Positions 1 through 8,594 of a stretch of 36,361 bases of DNA are shown piece after piece. Under the pieces are notes generated by a model. It saw only the letters and a list, made by a program, of their open reading frames with translations, was not told where the DNA came from and made no database searches. The position numbers and the translations under genes are program-made. The stretch is taken from NCBI GenBank assembly GCA_947448495.1, contig CANFNX010000009.1, forward strand, positions 1 through 36,361, read 5' to 3'. This stretch comes from Bacteriovoracaceae bacterium. Its GTDB lineage: Bacteria; Bdellovibrionota; Bacteriovoracia; Bacteriovoracales; Bacteriovoracaceae. The number at the start of each line of letters is the position of its first letter. Position 1 is the first letter of the stretch.

Positions 1-176
1 TTCACTTTCATTTCGTCTTCGGCGCGTATTTCAATGACATTTTCTTTTTCTTTGTACTCAGCTTTGGCGTCTGAGCCTTTGAAGTCAAAGCGGCCAAGAA
101 TTTGTTTATCTGTATTCTTGAGAGCATTTTGTAGTTCCATTTCATCAATCTTGGAAACTAAATCAAATGAGGCCAT
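1..176 (-). CDS. yajQ: YajQ-family nucleotide-binding protein, N-terminal part
   Basis: The 58 visible residues start MASFDLVSKIDEMELQNALK and continue with a GRFDFKG segment, matching the conserved start of the YajQ family (family pattern: M-x-SFDIVSE-x-D, then RFDFKG). The family is known to bind c-di-GMP in some species and to bind nucleotides or RNA in others. The gene runs off the left edge, so its C-terminal part is not seen. The start at 176 is supported by an AAAGGAAG ribosome binding site that overlaps the proA stop codon. The gap to proA is 10 bases, so it is probably the last visible gene of a proB-proA-yajQ operon. Confidence 0.9.
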   Translation of the reverse strand, partial: MASFDLVSKIDEMELQNALKNTDKQILGRFDFKGSDAKAEYKEKENVIEIRAEDEMKV

Positions 177-186
177 AATTCTTCCT

Positions 187-1377
187 TTATTTTCTGATGT
201 GACCAGTTCCGGTCACAATAAAACGAGTTGTTGTCATTTCTTTAGCACCCATGGGGCCATAGGCATGAAGTTTTGAAGTCGAAATCCCTAGCTCGGCCCC
301 AAGACCAAGTTCCCCACCATCATTAAAGCGAGTGGAGGCATTGATGGCAATACAGGAGGCATCCAGGGCATTCATAAATTCTTCAATGACCTTTGGGTCC
401 TGAGCGAGAATCGCTTCAGTATGGTGAGAAGAGTATTTTTTGATATGTTCAATCGCCTCAGACTCACTTTTGACCATCTTGAGAGAGAGTTTCTTATCCA
501 ACCATTCTGTTGCAAAATCTTCTTCAGTTGCCGGAAATTTTATCTCAACCCCAGCTTGTTTCAGAGCTGCAAGAATCTCATTGTTTTTTGGATACTGCTC
601 ATGCAGAATTAAAGTCTCCAGTGCATTACAAACTCCTGGGCGCTGAGTTTTGGCATTCAAAATAACGTTCACAGCATCCACATTACAATCCGCATGGACG
701 TAAAGATGACACAGGCCTTTGTCATGGGCCACCACTGGCATGGTGGCATGGGCCTTAACAAATTGAATGAGTGAGCTCCCTCCACGAGGAACCATCAGAT
801 CAATATATTGATGGAGTTTTAAAAGTTCGCTCACATCTTCTCGGGTTTCAATGAGATTGAGAGTGCCCTCAGGAAGAACTGAGTGCGTAGCCTTTTGAAG
901 GACCTCAAAGAGGGCGCGATTGGAATACTGGGCCTCTTTTCCGCCTTTTAAAATAATGGCATTGCCGGATTTTATCGCCAGGGCCGCACCATCGACGACC
1001 ACATTCGGACGTGACTCAAAAATCATTCCGATCACACCAAGTGGAATGCTCTGCTTTTGAATCACCAGTCCATCGGCCCTGGTCTGTGTTTCAGTGATTC
1101 CACCAACCACTTGCGGCTGATTGGCGACATCTGTACACATCTGTGCAAGAGAAAGAATGCTTTTTTCGGTAAGTGTGAGTCGATCAACCATGGACGAACT
1201 CAAGTTATGAACTTTTGCTTCCTCAAGATCTTTTTTGTTCGCCGTGAGGATTTCATCTTTATGAGCGAGGAGGGCCTTAGAGATCGCATCGAGAGCGGTT
1301 AAGCGCATTTCTTCAGAAAGTCCTTGTAGCTTAAGGCTGGCATCCTTCGCTTTTTGCGCGAGTGACTGAATGCTCAT
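187..1377 (-). CDS. proA: Gamma-glutamyl phosphate reductase (glutamate-5-semialdehyde dehydrogenase)
   Basis: Second enzyme of proline synthesis: NADPH-dependent reduction of gamma-glutamyl phosphate to glutamate-5-semialdehyde in the cytoplasm. The 396-residue protein has the normal family length. Visible hallmarks are the nucleotide-binding stretch around residues 112-148 (GVIGMIFESRPNV, then GNAIILKGGKEA), the MVPRGGSSLI motif near 195-204, and the catalytic Cys250 in RPGVCNALETL. Its ATG overlaps the proB stop in an ATGA arrangement, so the two are translationally coupled. Nothing is missing or unusual. Confidence 0.97.
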   Translation of the reverse strand: MSIQSLAQKAKDASLKLQGLSEEMRLTALDAISKALLAHKDEILTANKKDLEEAKVHNLSSSMVDRLTLTEKSILSLAQMCTDVANQPQVVGGITETQTRADGLVIQKQSIPLGVIGMIFESRPNVVVDGAALAIKSGNAIILKGGKEAQYSNRALFEVLQKATHSVLPEGTLNLIETREDVSELLKLHQYIDLMVPRGGSSLIQFVKAHATMPVVAHDKGLCHLYVHADCNVDAVNVILNAKTQRPGVCNALETLILHEQYPKNNEILAALKQAGVEIKFPATEEDFATEWLDKKLSLKMVKSESEAIEHIKKYSSHHTEAILAQDPKVIEEFMNALDASCIAINASTRFNDGGELGLGAELGISTSKLHAYGPMGAKEMTTTRFIVTGTGHIRK

Positions 1378-2480
1378 AGTTCATCCTTTTTTAGGAGGAG
1401 GTTATCTTTATGGATAGCGACTTTCGAATGAACATAATCGAGGAGGTCATTCATCTGGGCCGATTTTTTGCCTTTGATAAGATCCATCTCTTTAGAGTCG
1501 TATTCTGTTAAACCGACAGCGAGAACTTTATTCTTGTGGCGGATTTGAATCACTTCACCTCGCTTAAATTTGCCCTGTACTTTTTTAATCCCAACTGGGA
1601 GAAGAGAAGTATGACTTTCCAGGAGGGCAAGACTTGCGCCTTCATCCACCACCACGTAGCAATCATTTTTAACCACCGTTGAAAGCCAGGATTTACGTCT
1701 GGACTTCTGACGTACCGGGTTCCCTTTGAAAGTGGTTCCACCTTTATGAATCAAAAGACGAGAAACAGCTTTGTCGGTGAGAAAAGTTCCTAAGATCACA
1801 TCCACTCCCAGAGGGGTGAGTTTTCTTACGGCCTTGAGTTTTGTGTCCATGCCACCGCGTCCAACACTTGTTTTGGTAGCGATTTTAACGGTAGAAAAAT
1901 CATCTCTGAAATCAATTTCTTCAAAGCGCTTAGCGTCCGGCTCTTTAGGATTTTTATCAAAGAGGCCATCTGCTTCTGAGAGCAGAATTAGTTTTTCTGC
2001 ATCTGAGGCTTCACTCATCATGACGGCCAGTTGATCGTTATCGCCCACAGTGATTTCTTCAAAGGAGACAGTATCGTTTTCGTTGACAATGGGAAGTATC
2101 CCATCATCAAGTAAACGGTTAATAGTGTTTCTGATATTGAGGAAGCGTTTTCTTTCTTTGAAGTCTTCATGAGTGACAAGTATCTGAGCACATGGCCAGT
2201 TAAATTCTGCCAGAGCATCAATATAGGCCTTCATTAAAAGCGGCTGGCCCACAGCTGCTGAGGCCTGTTGGTAAGAGATCATCATTTTTTTTTCATCAGG
2301 TTTCTTAATCAGGCTTCTACCCGTGTTGATGGCACCTGAAGAGATAAGAATTGGTTGATACCCTTGTGTCTTCAAGGCATGGAGATCAGTGATGAGATTT
2401 TGTATTTTTTGCGAACTCACTCCACCATTTTCATGAGTGACAGCAAGCGAGCCAACTTTAACCACAATCCGGTGTTTCAT
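1374..2480 (-). CDS. proB: Glutamate 5-kinase with PUA domain
   Basis: First enzyme of proline synthesis: ATP-dependent phosphorylation of glutamate. I start it at the ATG at 2480 (MKHRIVVKVGSLAV) because AAGGA lies a suitable distance upstream and the family begins with this beta strand; a longer frame to 2537 adds 19 residues unlike the family. Residues 1 to about 255 form the amino-acid kinase domain, with VKVGS near the start, an ISSGAI motif, NENDTVS and the GRGGM loop. The last roughly 100 residues form a PUA domain, as in E. coli ProB, where the kinase is feedback-inhibited by proline. Length is 368 residues, normal for the two-domain form. Confidence 0.97.
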   Translation of the reverse strand: MKHRIVVKVGSLAVTHENGGVSSQKIQNLITDLHALKTQGYQPILISSGAINTGRSLIKKPDEKKMMISYQQASAAVGQPLLMKAYIDALAEFNWPCAQILVTHEDFKERKRFLNIRNTINRLLDDGILPIVNENDTVSFEEITVGDNDQLAVMMSEASDAEKLILLSEADGLFDKNPKEPDAKRFEEIDFRDDFSTVKIATKTSVGRGGMDTKLKAVRKLTPLGVDVILGTFLTDKAVSRLLIHKGGTTFKGNPVRQKSRRKSWLSTVVKNDCYVVVDEGASLALLESHTSLLPVGIKKVQGKFKRGEVIQIRHKNKVLAVGLTEYDSKEMDLIKGKKSAQMNDLLDYVHSKVAIHKDNLLLKKDEL

Positions 2481-2500
2481 AGCACTTCCTTGAGGGTCAA

Positions 2501-2509
2501 ATTTTAACA
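2501..2509 (-). promoter_or_regulatory. Candidate extended -10 promoter of proB-proA-yajQ
   Basis: On the minus strand the sequence is TG-T-TAAAAT, an extended -10 (TGn followed by a hexamer matching TATAAT at 5 of 6). The predicted transcript start near 2494 leaves a short leader holding the AAGGA site of proB. I see only a poor -35. This is a consensus match by eye, not a mapped promoter. Confidence 0.45.
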
Positions 2510-2620
2510 GTAAGTTTAAGCATTTGCAGAGTCCCAAATTTGTTTACGCACTGAGCAAATTGCGAAATGAGTGGTTTAATGAGTTTCTTTTGATACTTTT
2601 AAAGCACACAAGGATGTTGC

Positions 2621-3478
2621 ATGCTCCATTTGCTTTTACTGGCCTTTCTTTCATTTGGGACGAAGGCTTCTGATTATACTCTTTATCAAGCGGAAAATGA
2701 TCATTATCGCTCCTACACAAGGGAAGAGCTGATGCTTCGCCTAGGTGATGCAAGCTCACTGTTACCACATTACCAATGTAATGGAAGAGATGAAGTTGAA
2801 CTCTTTTGGCCAGCGATTCGTAAAAATCTTTTGCGCACATCTCTTCAGATCAAGCTCCCTAATCTCGACGAGCGCTTCTTTTATCGCGAAGGTGTTTTTT
2901 ACAAATTGAACGGCGAAATCCAGCAAGAGTTAAAGCATGAGTTTCTTGTCGCGGTCGCTGACGCCCTTTCTAAAATTGAAGAAGTGTCCGAAGGACGAGA
3001 GCTTTTAAGAGAACTTGAGCAGGCCTATTTTCCTCTGACGATCGCTCTAGGCACCAATATGTTTAACCCTAAAGATGGTGAGGGGAGAAGCTATCGAGGA
3101 ATTTATCAGGCCAGTTCTCTTTCCATTTTTTCTCAAGGACGCATGACAAATGAAGATGTGCCTTTTAAAGATATTGGTGCTGGTGGGACTATTGGGTGGG
3201 ACCCAAAAACTCAAGTCGTTCTCCCTCATATTGCTTTGGTCCATGAGATGTACCATGCCTTTGATTCCATTCGGGGTCTTTTAGATACAAGATTTGTTCA
3301 GGGCGCGAATTATGAATTTGTCATGGTGTCAGAGTATCGTGCGGTCTATTTTGAAAACCTGATGAGAAAGTTCTCAGGAGTTAGCTATCGAACTCATTAT
3401 GGGCAAGATCAATCTGGCCCTGGAGTTTTAGATGAGCATGGAGAGCCACGTAAATTGCCTTCTCCATGCTTAGAATAA
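2621..3478 (+). CDS. Secreted zinc metallopeptidase, M91 (NleD)-like
   Basis: A 285-residue protein with a short signal peptide (MLHLLLLAFLSFGTKAS). The C-terminal part carries a zincin motif, H208-E-M-Y-H212, preceded by a beta strand (TIGWDPKTQVV) and followed by a SEYRAVYFENLMRKF segment (E238, E245) that could give the third zinc ligand. This order, including the glutamate-asparagine pair and the later SYRTHYG, resembles the M91 peptidase family, whose known member NleD is an injected effector of enteropathogenic E. coli. The role is therefore likely proteolysis outside the cytoplasm, substrate unknown. AAGGATGTTGC supports the start. It is a single-gene unit between two minus-strand operons. 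Catalysis is well supported; the exact family is moderately sure. Confidence 0.72.
   Translation: MLHLLLLAFLSFGTKASDYTLYQAENDHYRSYTREELMLRLGDASSLLPHYQCNGRDEVELFWPAIRKNLLRTSLQIKLPNLDERFFYREGVFYKLNGEIQQELKHEFLVAVADALSKIEEVSEGRELLRELEQAYFPLTIALGTNMFNPKDGEGRSYRGIYQASSLSIFSQGRMTNEDVPFKDIGAGGTIGWDPKTQVVLPHIALVHEMYHAFDSIRGLLDTRFVQGANYEFVMVSEYRAVYFENLMRKFSGVSYRTHYGQDQSGPGVLDEHGEPRKLPSPCLE
3435..3470. repeat. Perfect 10-bp inverted repeat at the 3' end of the metallopeptidase gene
   Basis: AGCATGGAGA (3435-3444) pairs exactly with TCTCCATGCT (3461-3470) across a 16-base loop. It lies in the last codons, just before the convergent junction with scoB at 3478/3480. No T-run follows on either strand, so it is not a canonical terminator; it may protect or end transcripts. 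Confidence 0.5.
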
Positions 3479-3479
3479 T

Positions 3480-4136
3480 TTAGAATGTCATCTCAGGAAC
3501 GTTGGCCGGAATCACAAGCTCAGCTTCAGTGAGCTTTTTAATTTCTTCCACTGACACGCCTGGGGCCCTTTCGAGTAGATGAAATTTACCATCCTCAAGT
3601 TTTAAAACGGCTAGATCGGTTACGACCATTTTCACACAGTGAACACCTGTGAGAGGCAAGCTACATTTTTTTAAAATTTTCGAGGCTCCATCTTTTGAAG
3701 CATGGCTCATGGCCACGATGATGTTTTCAGCACCGGCCACTAAATCCATCGCTCCACCCATGCCTTTGACGAGTTTGCCAGGGATCATCCAGGAGGCGAG
3801 GGCCCCAGTGGAATCCACTTCAAAAGCACCAAGGACAGTTAGATCCACGTGACCGCCACGGATCATCGCAAAGGAATCAGCTGAATTAAAAAAGGCAGCT
3901 CCCTTAATAACGGTGACAGTTTGTTTTCCAGCATTGATGAGATCTGCATCGACTGTTTCTTCGGTGGGGAATTCGCCCATTCCAAGGATGCCATTTTCAC
4001 TTTGTAGCATCACTTCCATGCCCTTAGGGACATAGTTGGCCACCAGAGTGGGAATACCAATCCCAAGGTTTACATAGTAGCCATCTTTGAGTTCTTTGGC
4101 GATTCGTTGAGCAATTTGTTCACGGGAGAGTGCCAT
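3480..4136 (-). CDS. scoB: 3-oxoacid CoA-transferase (SCOT) subunit B
   Basis: Beta subunit of the succinyl-CoA:3-ketoacid CoA-transferase type enzyme, which moves CoA between succinyl-CoA and acetoacetate. The 218-residue protein shows the glycine-rich [14 protein letters not shown] stretch at residues 23-36 and the catalytic glutamate E47 in [10 protein letters not shown], which forms the glutamyl-CoA intermediate in this family. A typical AAGGA site precedes the ATG. It follows scoA by 12 bases in the same operon. The last codon lies one base from the convergent metallopeptidase stop. Confidence 0.95.
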   Translation of the reverse strand: MALSREQIAQRIAKELKDGYYVNLGIGIPTLVANYVPKGMEVMLQSENGILGMGEFPTEETVDADLINAGKQTVTVIKGAAFFNSADSFAMIRGGHVDLTVLGAFEVDSTGALASWMIPGKLVKGMGGAMDLVAGAENIIVAMSHASKDGASKILKKCSLPLTGVHCVKMVVTDLAVLKLEDGKFHLLERAPGVSVEEIKKLTEAELVIPANVPEMTF

Positions 4137-4148
4137 AGAGTATCCTTC

Positions 4149-4850
4149 TTATTTTTTGATTGTTCGTTGTTCAATTCGCTTCTCAAAATTTCCTTTGATA
4201 AGGCGAGAAACATATATTCCTGGGACATGGATGAAGTTTGGATCTAACTCACCTGGTTCCACAATTTCTTCCACTTCTACCACTGTCATTTTACCTGCTG
4301 TGGCCATCATTGGATTAAAGTTCGCTGCCGTTTTTCTGAAAATGAGATTGCCGAATTTGTCTGCTTTCCAAGCTTTGATCAACGCAAAGTCTGCTTTAGG
4401 AAAAGCTGGCTCAAGGATGTAGGCACGCCCGTCAAACATTTTAACGTCTTTACCTTCAGCAATGGTCGTACCGTATCCAGTGGCCGTGAAAAAACCTGGG
4501 ATCCCGGCCCCTGCTGCACGGATTTTTTCTGCGAGTGTCCCTTGGGGAGTGAGTTCGAGTTGCAGTTCACCGGAGAGAACTTGCTTTTCAAACAAATGGT
4601 TTTCTCCCACATAACTAGAAATCATCTTTTTTATTTGTTTTTTTTCTAGCAGTAAACCAAGACCAAAGCCATCGACACCTGCATTATTCGAGATACAAGT
4701 CAGTCCTGTTGTTCCTTTATCATAGATTTTTTTGATAAGATTTTCTGGTATACCACAAAGACCAAATCCTCCCACCATCAGAAGCATATTGTCTTTCAGG
4801 CCATCCAGGGCCTCATCATAACTTGAAACGACTTTATTAAAACCGGCCAT
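4149..4850 (-). CDS. scoA: 3-oxoacid CoA-transferase (SCOT) subunit A
   Basis: Alpha subunit of the same CoA-transferase. The motif [16 protein letters not shown] at residues 27-42 is the SCOT-type CoA-binding signature and differs from AtoD-type enzymes, hence the sco name. A second family segment, [20 protein letters not shown], follows. Length (233 residues) is usual for the bacterial two-subunit form. An AAAGGAG site lies upstream of the ATG. It is divergent from atoE with about 60 bases between, so ketoacid uptake and activation may be controlled together. Confidence 0.95.
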   Translation of the reverse strand: MAGFNKVVSSYDEALDGLKDNMLLMVGGFGLCGIPENLIKKIYDKGTTGLTCISNNAGVDGFGLGLLLEKKQIKKMISSYVGENHLFEKQVLSGELQLELTPQGTLAEKIRAAGAGIPGFFTATGYGTTIAEGKDVKMFDGRAYILEPAFPKADFALIKAWKADKFGNLIFRKTAANFNPMMATAGKMTVVEVEEIVEPGELDPNFIHVPGIYVSRLIKGNFEKRIEQRTIKK

Positions 4851-4909
4851 AGGGAACTCCTTTAATTTAAGGCACGCTCAGTTTAACATAGACCTATAGT
4901 GAGGTGTCC

Positions 4910-6211
4910 ATGAAGAGAGTCGTAATTTTATTCACAAAGCTTTGCGAAAACTATTTACCAGACGCTTTTGTTTTTTCTTTGCTTTTGACACTCTTTGTCT
5001 TTGTGTTGAGTGCCTTTTTTACACCTCATTCTCCCACTCAGTTGGTGGAGTTTTGGGGAAAAGATTTCTGGAGTCTTAATGCCTTTGCGATGCAAATGGT
5101 TTTTGTTCTCATCTCTGGACATATGTTGGCCACAACCCCTTTGGTTCAACTTCTTTTAAACAAACTGACCCAAATCCCGAAGTCTGAAACTTCTGCGCTT
5201 ATCATGCTTTCAGTCTTTTCTACTGTGTCGTGCTTTATTAATTGGGGCTTTGGCCTCATCGTTTCAGGGATCCTGGCCATCGAGCTTGCTCGTAAACTAG
5301 GGAAAGTGAACTTTGGTCTATTTGTCGCAACGGCCTATGCTGGTTTTCTTGTTTGGCATGGTGGTCTTTCAGGATCAATCCCTCTTAAGATTGCTGGAAG
5401 AGATGAAATTCTGACTAAAGTTTTTCCCGAACTTTCTATCCCATTGTCTGAAACCATTTTTTCTACTTGGAATCTCCTCATCTTTTGTTTGCTTCTTCTA
5501 CTGATGCCACTGATGGCGCTCTGGATGAGAACAGAGGAAAAAGTTCAAGTGCCTTTAATCAAACAAAACGATCTTTCTTTAACTAAAACGAATTCTTTTA
5601 GGGATCACTTAGAAAACTTTAAAGGATTCAATATCATCTTTTTTATGTTCTTTGTGGTTGTCGTTGGCACTGGCCTGAGTCGGGGGGAGTCGCTTGATAT
5701 TAATAAAATAAATTGGATCTTTTTATTTCTCTCTGTTTTACTCCATCAAACTCCCAGAAGATTTCTGAAAGCCCTTCAAGAATCCTTTGGTTATGCCAGC
5801 GGTGTAGTCATTCAATTCCCATTTTATGCTGGGATTATGGGTCTCATGCAATACTCTGGGCTAGCAGATCTCATTTCTGAAATGTTTGTAAATATATCGA
5901 CGGCCCGGACTTTGCCACTTTGGACTTTTCTGTCAGGAGGTTTAGTTAATTTTTTTATCCCCTCTGGTGGTGGGCAATGGGTGGTTCAAGGACCGATTAT
6001 GCTTAAAGCTGCAGCTTCTCTTGGGGCAAGTCCTGCCAAGATTTCCATGGCCCTGGCGTGGGGAGACGCTTGGACCAATCTCGTTCAACCATTTTGGGCA
6101 TTACCCATTTTGGGTCTGGCAAAGTTACAGCTCAAAGACATCATGGGGTATTGTCTCGTCTTCACGATATTTTCTGGACTTTTGATTTCGTTAGTTTTTC
6201 TTTTCTTCTAG
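4910..6211 (+). CDS. atoE: Short-chain fatty acid transporter, AtoE family
   Basis: Inner-membrane permease of 433 residues with about 11-12 hydrophobic segments. It matches the AtoE/short-chain fatty acid transporter family: an N-terminal FTKLCENYLPDAFVFSLLLT segment, a central SCFINWGFGLIVSG motif and the conserved FIPSGGGQWVVQGPIM near the C-terminus. I choose the ATG at 4910 over the in-frame GTG at 4904, because GAGG at 4901-4904 is well spaced for the ATG and would overlap the GTG. Located divergently from scoAB, it probably imports acetoacetate, butyrate or related acids for the CoA-transferase. Its 3' end overlaps the ceramidase-like gene by 21 bases. Confidence 0.93.
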   Translation: MKRVVILFTKLCENYLPDAFVFSLLLTLFVFVLSAFFTPHSPTQLVEFWGKDFWSLNAFAMQMVFVLISGHMLATTPLVQLLLNKLTQIPKSETSALIMLSVFSTVSCFINWGFGLIVSGILAIELARKLGKVNFGLFVATAYAGFLVWHGGLSGSIPLKIAGRDEILTKVFPELSIPLSETIFSTWNLLIFCLLLLLMPLMALWMRTEEKVQVPLIKQNDLSLTKTNSFRDHLENFKGFNIIFFMFFVVVVGTGLSRGESLDINKINWIFLFLSVLLHQTPRRFLKALQESFGYASGVVIQFPFYAGIMGLMQYSGLADLISEMFVNISTARTLPLWTFLSGGLVNFFIPSGGGQWVVQGPIMLKAAASLGASPAKISMALAWGDAWTNLVQPFWALPILGLAKLQLKDIMGYCLVFTIFSGLLISLVFLFF

Positions 6212-6916
6212 GGCCGGCTGAGAAAAATGGAAATAGATAAAGAGCATGGCAACAGAGGCTATCCAATGCCAAACGGCGTGGCCTTGGGAGAACCAGCCAT
6301 GTTGAATGGGATCACACCATATGCGTTTGCCATCGAGAATTTGGAAGATGAAGGCAACAATTAAAAAAACAACGCTACTGATAAACCAATGCAATTTCGC
6401 AGTTTGAATTTTTCGTAAGCGGATTTCTGTCCCAATAATCACAAAACCTGAAATCAGAATCAGTGCCTGGAATTTCATTCCAAGGTTGTACATAACATGC
6501 AGAATAGCAGTGAGAAGAATCATCAAAGAGAAGTTAAAGAGCATCAGTAAATGAGGCTTCAGCTTTTCAAGACGAATTAAGTTCATACCAATCGTCCATC
6601 CGACAAACAGGAACATACCTACATGATCCATGACTTGAGAGAGGTAAAAATTGGATTGATGAAAAAAGAAAGACATGGCCCCCATGAAGAAAATGATGGG
6701 ACCGAAGGATTTAAGATTTTTTGTTTGATTTTTTTTGTAGCTTAAAAATGTGATGACAATGCCAACGATAAGGTAGCCAAGATTAGACCAAGTGTTGGCA
6801 GGTTCTGATATCCATTGGCATAACGTTTCCTCACACCACTTCACATTGGGAGCACCCGTTGATTGGGTAATATCGTACCAAGGACACGAAGGGGCGTGAG
6901 GATTAACGTAGTTCAT
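6191..6916 (-). CDS. Ceramidase-like membrane hydrolase (CREST superfamily)
   Basis: A 241-residue protein with about seven membrane segments. It has the ceramidase family start WCEETLCQWISEPANTWSNL (residues 27-46) and the full CREST set: S82-x3-H86 in one helix, D97 in the next, and H213-x3-H217 near the C-terminus. In alkaline ceramidases and relatives these residues bind the catalytic zinc. It therefore most likely hydrolyses an amide lipid, possibly a ceramide or another membrane lipid; the substrate is inference. Its ATG shares one base with the endA stop (TAATG), so the two are coupled. The 3' end overlaps atoE by 21 bases on the opposite strand. Confidence 0.82.
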   Translation of the reverse strand: MNYVNPHAPSCPWYDITQSTGAPNVKWCEETLCQWISEPANTWSNLGYLIVGIVITFLSYKKNQTKNLKSFGPIIFFMGAMSFFFHQSNFYLSQVMDHVGMFLFVGWTIGMNLIRLEKLKPHLLMLFNFSLMILLTAILHVMYNLGMKFQALILISGFVIIGTEIRLRKIQTAKLHWFISSVVFLIVAFIFQILDGKRIWCDPIQHGWFSQGHAVWHWIASVAMLFIYFHFSQPALEEKKN

Positions 6917-7746
6917 TAAAAATCAGAAATTTTATCTGCCATATCCGCAAAATCCACGAATGGATTACGAACTTTTTGGTATTTCGCAATCAATTCATGG
7001 CGAGCTTTTTCAGCATCATCGATTGGGTCAGCTTTATTCCAAAGGCGAAGAATCATTTCTTGAGCTGGGCCAATACCCATGTTGTAGCGAGTCGCAAAGT
7101 AGAAGAGCGAGCGAGCGACATTTCCACGGTGTTCAGTTGGCGGAGCAAATAGAAACTCACCACTTATGTCCGATAGTTTACTGACGGAACAATTTTGAAC
7201 ATTAAGTTCATCGTGATTGTCACCAACGTCACCAAAATCAAAGTTTCCACGTCGATTGTTGGCGCTTGAATCTGCTGGGTAGAGGTGGTGCATATCAGAT
7301 TTCTGCATGTTTTTATCAAAGTTTCCATTGAATTTACTTTGAGGCCAAGTGTGTTCGATATTCACTTCGTGGCCCATGTTTGAAATGTCACTAACTTCTT
7401 TGAAGTGAAATTTCTTTGCACAGTACACATCTTGTACGTACATACCTTCGTCGTCCTTTTTCATGAACAATTCGCCAAACATAATGTTGCGAGCATTGTC
7501 GTATCCAACTGAAGTATGTCGATAACAATCATTGCTTCCATTACAGTTATTTGAAATGGTGTCGTAGGTGTTTGAAACGATAACATGGTGAGCATCTAGT
7601 ATTTTGTAGAGCGAGTCTTTGGTCACTTTTTTTGTGTAGAATTCAATGCCGTAATAGGCGAGTTGGTTGTTTGCAATTTTGCGATTTGTTTGAGCATACA
7701 GGGAAGCAGAAAGTAGGACAAAACTTAGTACGAGTAAGCAGCGCAT
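6916..7746 (-). CDS. endA: Secreted endonuclease I
   Basis: A 276-residue exported nuclease of the endonuclease I family (E. coli EndA, Vibrio Dns). I use the ATG at 7746 because AGAGGAACCAA precedes it and the protein then opens with a clear signal peptide ending near SLYAQ; a longer frame to 7803 would hide that signal. The catalytic beta-beta-alpha metal region is visible: NIEHTWPQSKF from residue 130 (general base H132), HHLYPADSSANNRRGNFDFG from about 153. Several cysteines may form disulfides, as in periplasmic family members. A predator could use it to degrade prey DNA; that is inference. It is directly coupled to the ceramidase-like gene. Confidence 0.93.
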   Translation of the reverse strand: MRCLLVLSFVLLSASLYAQTNRKIANNQLAYYGIEFYTKKVTKDSLYKILDAHHVIVSNTYDTISNNCNGSNDCYRHTSVGYDNARNIMFGELFMKKDDEGMYVQDVYCAKKFHFKEVSDISNMGHEVNIEHTWPQSKFNGNFDKNMQKSDMHHLYPADSSANNRRGNFDFGDVGDNHDELNVQNCSVSKLSDISGEFLFAPPTEHRGNVARSLFYFATRYNMGIGPAQEMILRLWNKADPIDDAEKARHELIAKYQKVRNPFVDFADMADKISDF

Positions 7747-7821
7747 TTGGTTCCTCTGGTTAAATTTGCGCTGAAGGCTATGATAGTTAAACTTAATTGT
7801 CACATTATTTTATCTAATAGA

Positions 7822-8580
7822 TCAGAATAATTTCAGTGAGGGAAGTGCAACATGGTGAATTCTAAAATAGACTTGAAAACCCATGGGTTGGCGATCGGTA
7901 TGAAATCCACCGGCACCAAACATATAAAATGTTTTTTCGCGTCGTGTTTGATAGACCGCGACAAAGCTTTCTTTCCTTTCACGGCTGCCCATGAATTGAA
8001 CATTTTCAACCAAAACACCCGCCATTTCATCACCCATAATTTTCCCAATGAGTAATTTTTTTTCGATTTGAAATTCTCTATGCGGATTACCAATGATCAC
8101 GTTTCTCCAGTCGGCCATGGGCTTACCTGAAAGTGGCGCGTGCATATTGTCAGTTTTGTAATTACCAAGGGCGATCCAGCCTTTGTGGCCAAGCACCATT
8201 TTGCTTTCGATAAAGTTGCGTTGGTATTCGCCTTTGCAAGTCACTTGAGTGCAATCAAAAAATGGGAAGTCGTAGTTGGAGTGAATAATCTGTCTTCCGG
8301 CTGAAAAACCTAGTATGGAAATGGGGAAAAGTTCTATTTCTCCCTTCACAGAATTGATGACACCAGATGTGCTTGCACCGAGTGAGGGACGTACCAATCC
8401 ATAGAGAAAATCTTTTGGTTGCTCTTTTTTACCCCATAAAATCTTATTGTATCCTGATTCGGCGTAGAGTTCGGCCCCAAATGATGGAAGTGTCCTTCCT
8501 TGGATTCCATAGTTAAGATCGAATTTGTTAGGAGCTGGCCACATGGGAAGTGACAAGATCAGAAGGAAAAAATAAATCAT
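7822..8580 (-). CDS. Secreted protein of unknown function, probably beta-rich envelope protein
   Basis: I do not recognise a family. The 252 residues begin with a hydrophobic signal-like stretch (MIYFFLLILSLPMWPAP). The rest alternates hydrophobic and polar residues with many aromatic and glycine positions and ends in an F (VALPSLKLF), in keeping with an outer-membrane barrel or other beta-sheet protein. Two cysteines sit close together in FDCTQVTCKG and may form a disulfide. It follows the YkgJ-type gene by 14 bases without an evident ribosome binding site and precedes endA by 75 bases on the same strand. Confidence 0.75.
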   Translation of the reverse strand: MIYFFLLILSLPMWPAPNKFDLNYGIQGRTLPSFGAELYAESGYNKILWGKKEQPKDFLYGLVRPSLGASTSGVINSVKGEIELFPISILGFSAGRQIIHSNYDFPFFDCTQVTCKGEYQRNFIESKMVLGHKGWIALGNYKTDNMHAPLSGKPMADWRNVIIGNPHREFQIEKKLLIGKIMGDEMAGVLVENVQFMGSRERKESFVAVYQTRREKTFYMFGAGGFHTDRQPMGFQVYFRIHHVALPSLKLF

Positions 8581-8594
8581 TGAGCTATCTTAAA

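Noticed and set aside
6058..6240. Alternative plus frames at the 3' end of atoE
   Set aside because: Shadows of a well-supported transporter gene; no independent signals.
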